Source: Climacium dendroides (lineage: Eukaryota; Streptophyta; Bryopsida; Hypnales; Climaciaceae). Taken from it: 64,000 bases of DNA. Below, in pieces: positions 61,123 through 64,000 of the stretch (position 1 is its first letter; each line of letters opens with the position of its first letter). A program made the position numbers and the translations under genes. The notes beneath the pieces are model-generated. The model searched no databases and had not been told where the DNA came from. It was given only the letters and a program-made list of their open reading frames with translations. The stretch is from contig OX467082.1 in NCBI GenBank assembly GCA_950106755.1, positions 36,146,001-36,210,000 of the forward strand, in the 5' to 3' direction.

Positions 61123-62004
61123 CTAGGGGCTCGTGCTTGCTATGCTACGCATTCATTGTATCACATATTAGTAAAATTTTGATATATTTGAATAGAATGC
61201 ATGATAATGATTTCCATAAGTCTTTAAAATAATTATTTTAAATATTTTGTAAAAATATTTTCAATCATGCATACATAGAAATCGTATTTTCACACAATGT
61301 GATATTACAGAAATAGAGTAGCAATTCACAATCACCTCTGTAATATCACTTTTTACAAAAGGTGATGTTATAAAAATAATATAGTTGTTGCAATGAAGGT
61401 GATATTAAAGAGGATCCATAGGATGATATTATAGAGGTAGCAAATCCATTGCTTCTCTTGGCTTAACACTTCTTTGCACTTTTATGATTTTGTGCTTTTG
61501 TGAGCTTTGAGCTTTCATGATTTCAATTTTCTTTTGCTACTACCAAATGATTTTGAGAAATTTATTCAATTGAAGCGATTTTGGATTCCACAACAATTAA
61601 GTTGTTTACAAAGTTTTTGAGATTTATAAGTTTTTTTTTTCAATTCTTCAATTTGGGATGTCATTTTTGTAACAATGGAGTCAAATTTCTAGTGCATTCT
61701 AATGGATGTGTATCTTTTATAGTATTTTCCATTGCATATGTTTCATTCATCATTCAATAAATTCAATATTGTAAAAAGTGATATTATAGAAGTGATTGCA
61801 AACTACTACTCTATTTCTGTAATATCACATTGTGTGAAAATACAATTTCTATGTATGCATGATTGAATTTTTTTTAATAAAATATTTAAAATAATTATTT
61901 TAAAGACTTATGGAAATCATTATCATGCATTCTATTCAAATATATCAAAATTTTATTAATATGTGATACAAAGAATGCGTAGCATAGTAAGCACGAGCCC
62001 CTAG
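61123..62004. mobile_element. Foldback element B with ~230 bp inverted arms
   Basis: The arms 61123-61360 and 61775-62004 are inverted copies at about 93-95% identity. They begin CTAGGGGCTCGTGCTTGCTA (left) and CTAGGGGCTCGTGCTTACTA (right, minus strand). They extend through GAATAGAATGCATGATAATG and CAATCATGCATACATAGAAA to ATATCACTTTTTACAA. TA flanks both ends (61121-61122 and 62005-62006). The central loop of about 415 bp matches element A. It encodes no transposase. The TA duplication suggests mobilisation by a Tc1/mariner-type enzyme, though the ends are not a consensus I know. Confidence 0.85.
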
Positions 62005-62006
62005 TA

Positions 62007-62574
62007 AGAATTTAAAATAGCTATTGAATACATCTATTTTCAGTAATTTAAAAAATTCATAGTTTATTTATGCGGTGTTCCAAAAAAAATGTAAAAGAAA
62101 AGAATCTAGAATCCTCTTTTAATTTCTATCAAGATCCAAAAAAAATTAGGCAAATTAATAACCAGAAGAATGCTCAATTACCTTTTGAGGCATTTAAAGA
62201 CACATTTAGGTTTAGTCAACCTTACATTTTTGGATCCAAAAGTAGAAAATGAAAAGAAAGGATGGTGAGAGAAAAAGAAAGGAGATTGAAAGAAAGAAGG
62301 ATGGTAACCGAATTGTGGTAGTTGCAATAACCATCAGTTGCCAAACTCGATCTCTTTTTGAGCTCCCACCTCTATCTCCTTTCGCTTCTTGGGAAATATC
62401 GCCCACCTAATCCACCATGGTCGTTGGTTTCGCATTCTAAATGCTTGTGGCAAGTGTATAACCAAATTTATTGCTTTGACAACTACTCTCTACTCATTTA
62501 TTTCCAACATGAAAATCCTTGGATGTTTGTCCAATACTTGTTTATATAGGAATACAATTTTTCAAGAGACAAAG
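62007..62574. other. Upstream region of the deoxyhypusine hydroxylase gene
   Basis: A slightly GC-richer stretch at 62290-62460 could be promoter or leader. No coding exon supported. Confidence 0.3.
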
Positions 62575-63030
62575 TTTGTGATAATTTTGATGACATTTTG
62601 TATGCTAGGTTTTGAATTTTGTGTTTGAAGTGAGATTTTTGTGCAAGATAATTAAAGATTTGCATCTAGTATGGGTAATTATTTCTATTTATCTTGATAT
62701 TGAGAGCACTTGTATCCAAAAAATTTATTTCCTCAAGTTTTAACACAATTTTTGGACAATTTTGTATGGCAACTTTTGTGTTAGGTTTTAAGAGCGGGTG
62801 TTGTTGGTGCTTAGGGTGAGATTGTTGTGTCATAAAATTTATAAGATTCTACGTGCGTAGATACTTCTTTCTATTATGACATTTGGTGCACTTGTGTTCA
62901 AGAATTAATTTATTTCAATGTGTTTCCAAAATACAATTTTCAAACAATGTTTTATAGCAATGTCTATGCTAGGATTTAGGTGTGAGTATCATTCCTTGGT
63001 GTTTAGGGTGAGTTTGTTGTACACAAGGAT
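62575..63030. repeat. ~190 bp imperfect tandem repeat, about two and a half units
   Basis: TTTTGTATGCTAGGTTTTG (62598), TTTTGTATGGCAACTTTTGT (62761) and its TTAGGTTTTA, and AATGTCTATGCTAGGATTTA (62958) mark successive units. Each is followed by GTGTTTGAAGTGAGA / GTGCTTAGGGTGAGA / GTGTTTAGGGTGAGT and by TTGTTGTGTCA / TTGTTGTACACA. It ends about 40 bp before the start codon at 63071, within the likely leader or promoter. Confidence 0.65.
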
Positions 63031-63070
63031 ATAATAGATTTTTGTGTAAGGAGGTTTCTTTTTAGCAACA

Positions 63071-63412
63071 ATGGTAGCCGCCTCGTCAGTGGTGATGCCA
63101 ATCCCAATGTTGTCCAGTGGTTCACTTGCTAGCAATGTGTCAGAGGTGGACAACTTGGTGTCATTTTTAGGGCGTTGCTTGCTAGATACGTTGATGCCTG
63201 TCGCATTGCGATGGCGTGCCATCTTGTCATTGCGGAATCAAAAAGGTGCAAGGTCACGAGAAGCGCTTTGTATGGCCTTGAGTGACAAGTCCAGCTTGTT
63301 AGCACACGAGGCGGCATTCTCACTCGGTCAAATGCAAGATCCCGAGTCCATTGCTGCCCTTCGGACCACCTTGCAAGGCATTAAAGAATTCCATCCCATT
63401 GTTCGTCATGAG
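63071..63412 (+). CDS. DOHH: Deoxyhypusine hydroxylase, first coding exon (gene continues past the window)
   Basis: The enzyme hydroxylates deoxyhypusine in eIF5A, the last step of hypusine formation, using a di-iron site held by His-Glu pairs in HEAT-like repeats. This exon encodes residues 1-114 and ends at a GTACGA donor. It has RAILSLRNQKG (residues 50-59), the first ligand pair H79-E80 in LLAHEAAFSLGQMQD, and the second, H113-E114 in HPIVRHE. The second half of the protein, with two more pairs, must lie beyond 64000. The N-terminus is about 20 residues longer than usual and lacks a clear targeting signal. An intact first half and donor argue for a working gene, but the rest is not visible. 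Confidence 0.85.
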
Positions 63413-64000
63413 GTACGATGATTGTCATTGTTGGAATTAGAACTCTTGATGTCGTCTGAGCAAGCATTTTTGTAAGACATAACTATTGAGAATTTAAAGC
63501 TTTTCTCTATTAATAGAATAAAAGATGAATGGTGATGTTTTTAGAGAGATTTGCAAATCCAACTCAATGAAATTCAGTTTTTTTTTAAGGTTAGGCTTAT
63601 CTATATAGAGGATACTATTTGTGTCCCTTTTTGGCAATTTAATTGATACATAGGAATGTAAGTTATGGGAGATCAGTTTGGGTACAAGAGGTAGATTTGT
63701 TGAGATCAATGTTTACCAATAAGTGTGAATTTCTCATGTGATTGCCAAAAGTGGGTGGTTGTAGACCACTATTGACGATATAATGGTAGATATAATTCAT
63801 TTCCATTCAAAGATTTAGCGACCAAGTCATGCTCACATCACTCATTGATTAGTTCAAATGCATGCACGGATGGGATTAAGTCCCTAACATCTTTTATTAA
63901 TACCTTTTATATTAGTTCTTCATATCTCCTATTCTCCATTGTTTTTTGGGATTTTGGAATGCATAGAGCCATCAAGATAGTGTGATAGTGCCTCAATCAT
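63413..64000 (+). other. Probable first intron of the DOHH gene (partial)
   Basis: Follows the GTACGA donor. No frame continuing the enzyme (expected to start near AAEALG) is found before the window ends, so the acceptor lies further right. Confidence 0.6.

Overview
This window is nuclear DNA from a land plant. The genes have many small exons with GT-AG introns of roughly 70-900 bp. Plant-type leader motifs such as AAACCCTAA are present, one protein carries an apparent plastid or mitochondrial targeting peptide, and its architecture matches plant homologues. Intergenic DNA is very AT-rich and packed with transposon relics. The repeat content suggests a bryophyte or another non-seed plant, but I cannot fix the species from the sequence.

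Layout. 1-28.5 kb is repeat-dominated. It holds a CACTA-type end with a palindromic subterminal array, a broken Ty3/gypsy gag, a 2.5 kb inverted-repeat element carrying intron-containing gene-like exons, a decayed reverse-transcriptase gene of unusual type, and several MITEs. 29.3-32.4 kb is a complete minus-strand UDP-glucose 4-epimerase gene of nine exons. 34.6-40.5 kb holds two adjacent TTAA-flanked non-autonomous elements and a decayed Ty1/copia element with both LTRs. 40.9-47.9 kb is a complete plus-strand gene of 19 exons for an organellar S9 (prolyl-oligopeptidase family) peptidase. 49.6-56.8 kb is a complete minus-strand gene of 15 exons for VPS39/VAM6. 58.8-62.0 kb carries two related foldback elements. 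At 63.07 kb the first coding exon of deoxyhypusine hydroxylase begins, and its gene runs off the right edge.

The four cellular genes are ordinary housekeeping genes: nucleotide-sugar supply, organellar peptide turnover, HOPS-dependent vacuolar fusion and eIF5A hypusination. They do not form a pathway. The peptidase and VPS39 genes converge, with about 1.7 kb between their stop codons. I joined every exon of the three complete genes by hand, with the reading phase checked at each junction.

The most unusual material is in the repeats. One family of elements of about 0.9 kb has CCCCTAAAGG ends and TTAA target sites, with six loci here. The others are the cargo-carrying inverted-repeat element, the unusual reverse-transcriptase relic, and a copia relic whose protease active-site segment has expanded into a minisatellite.
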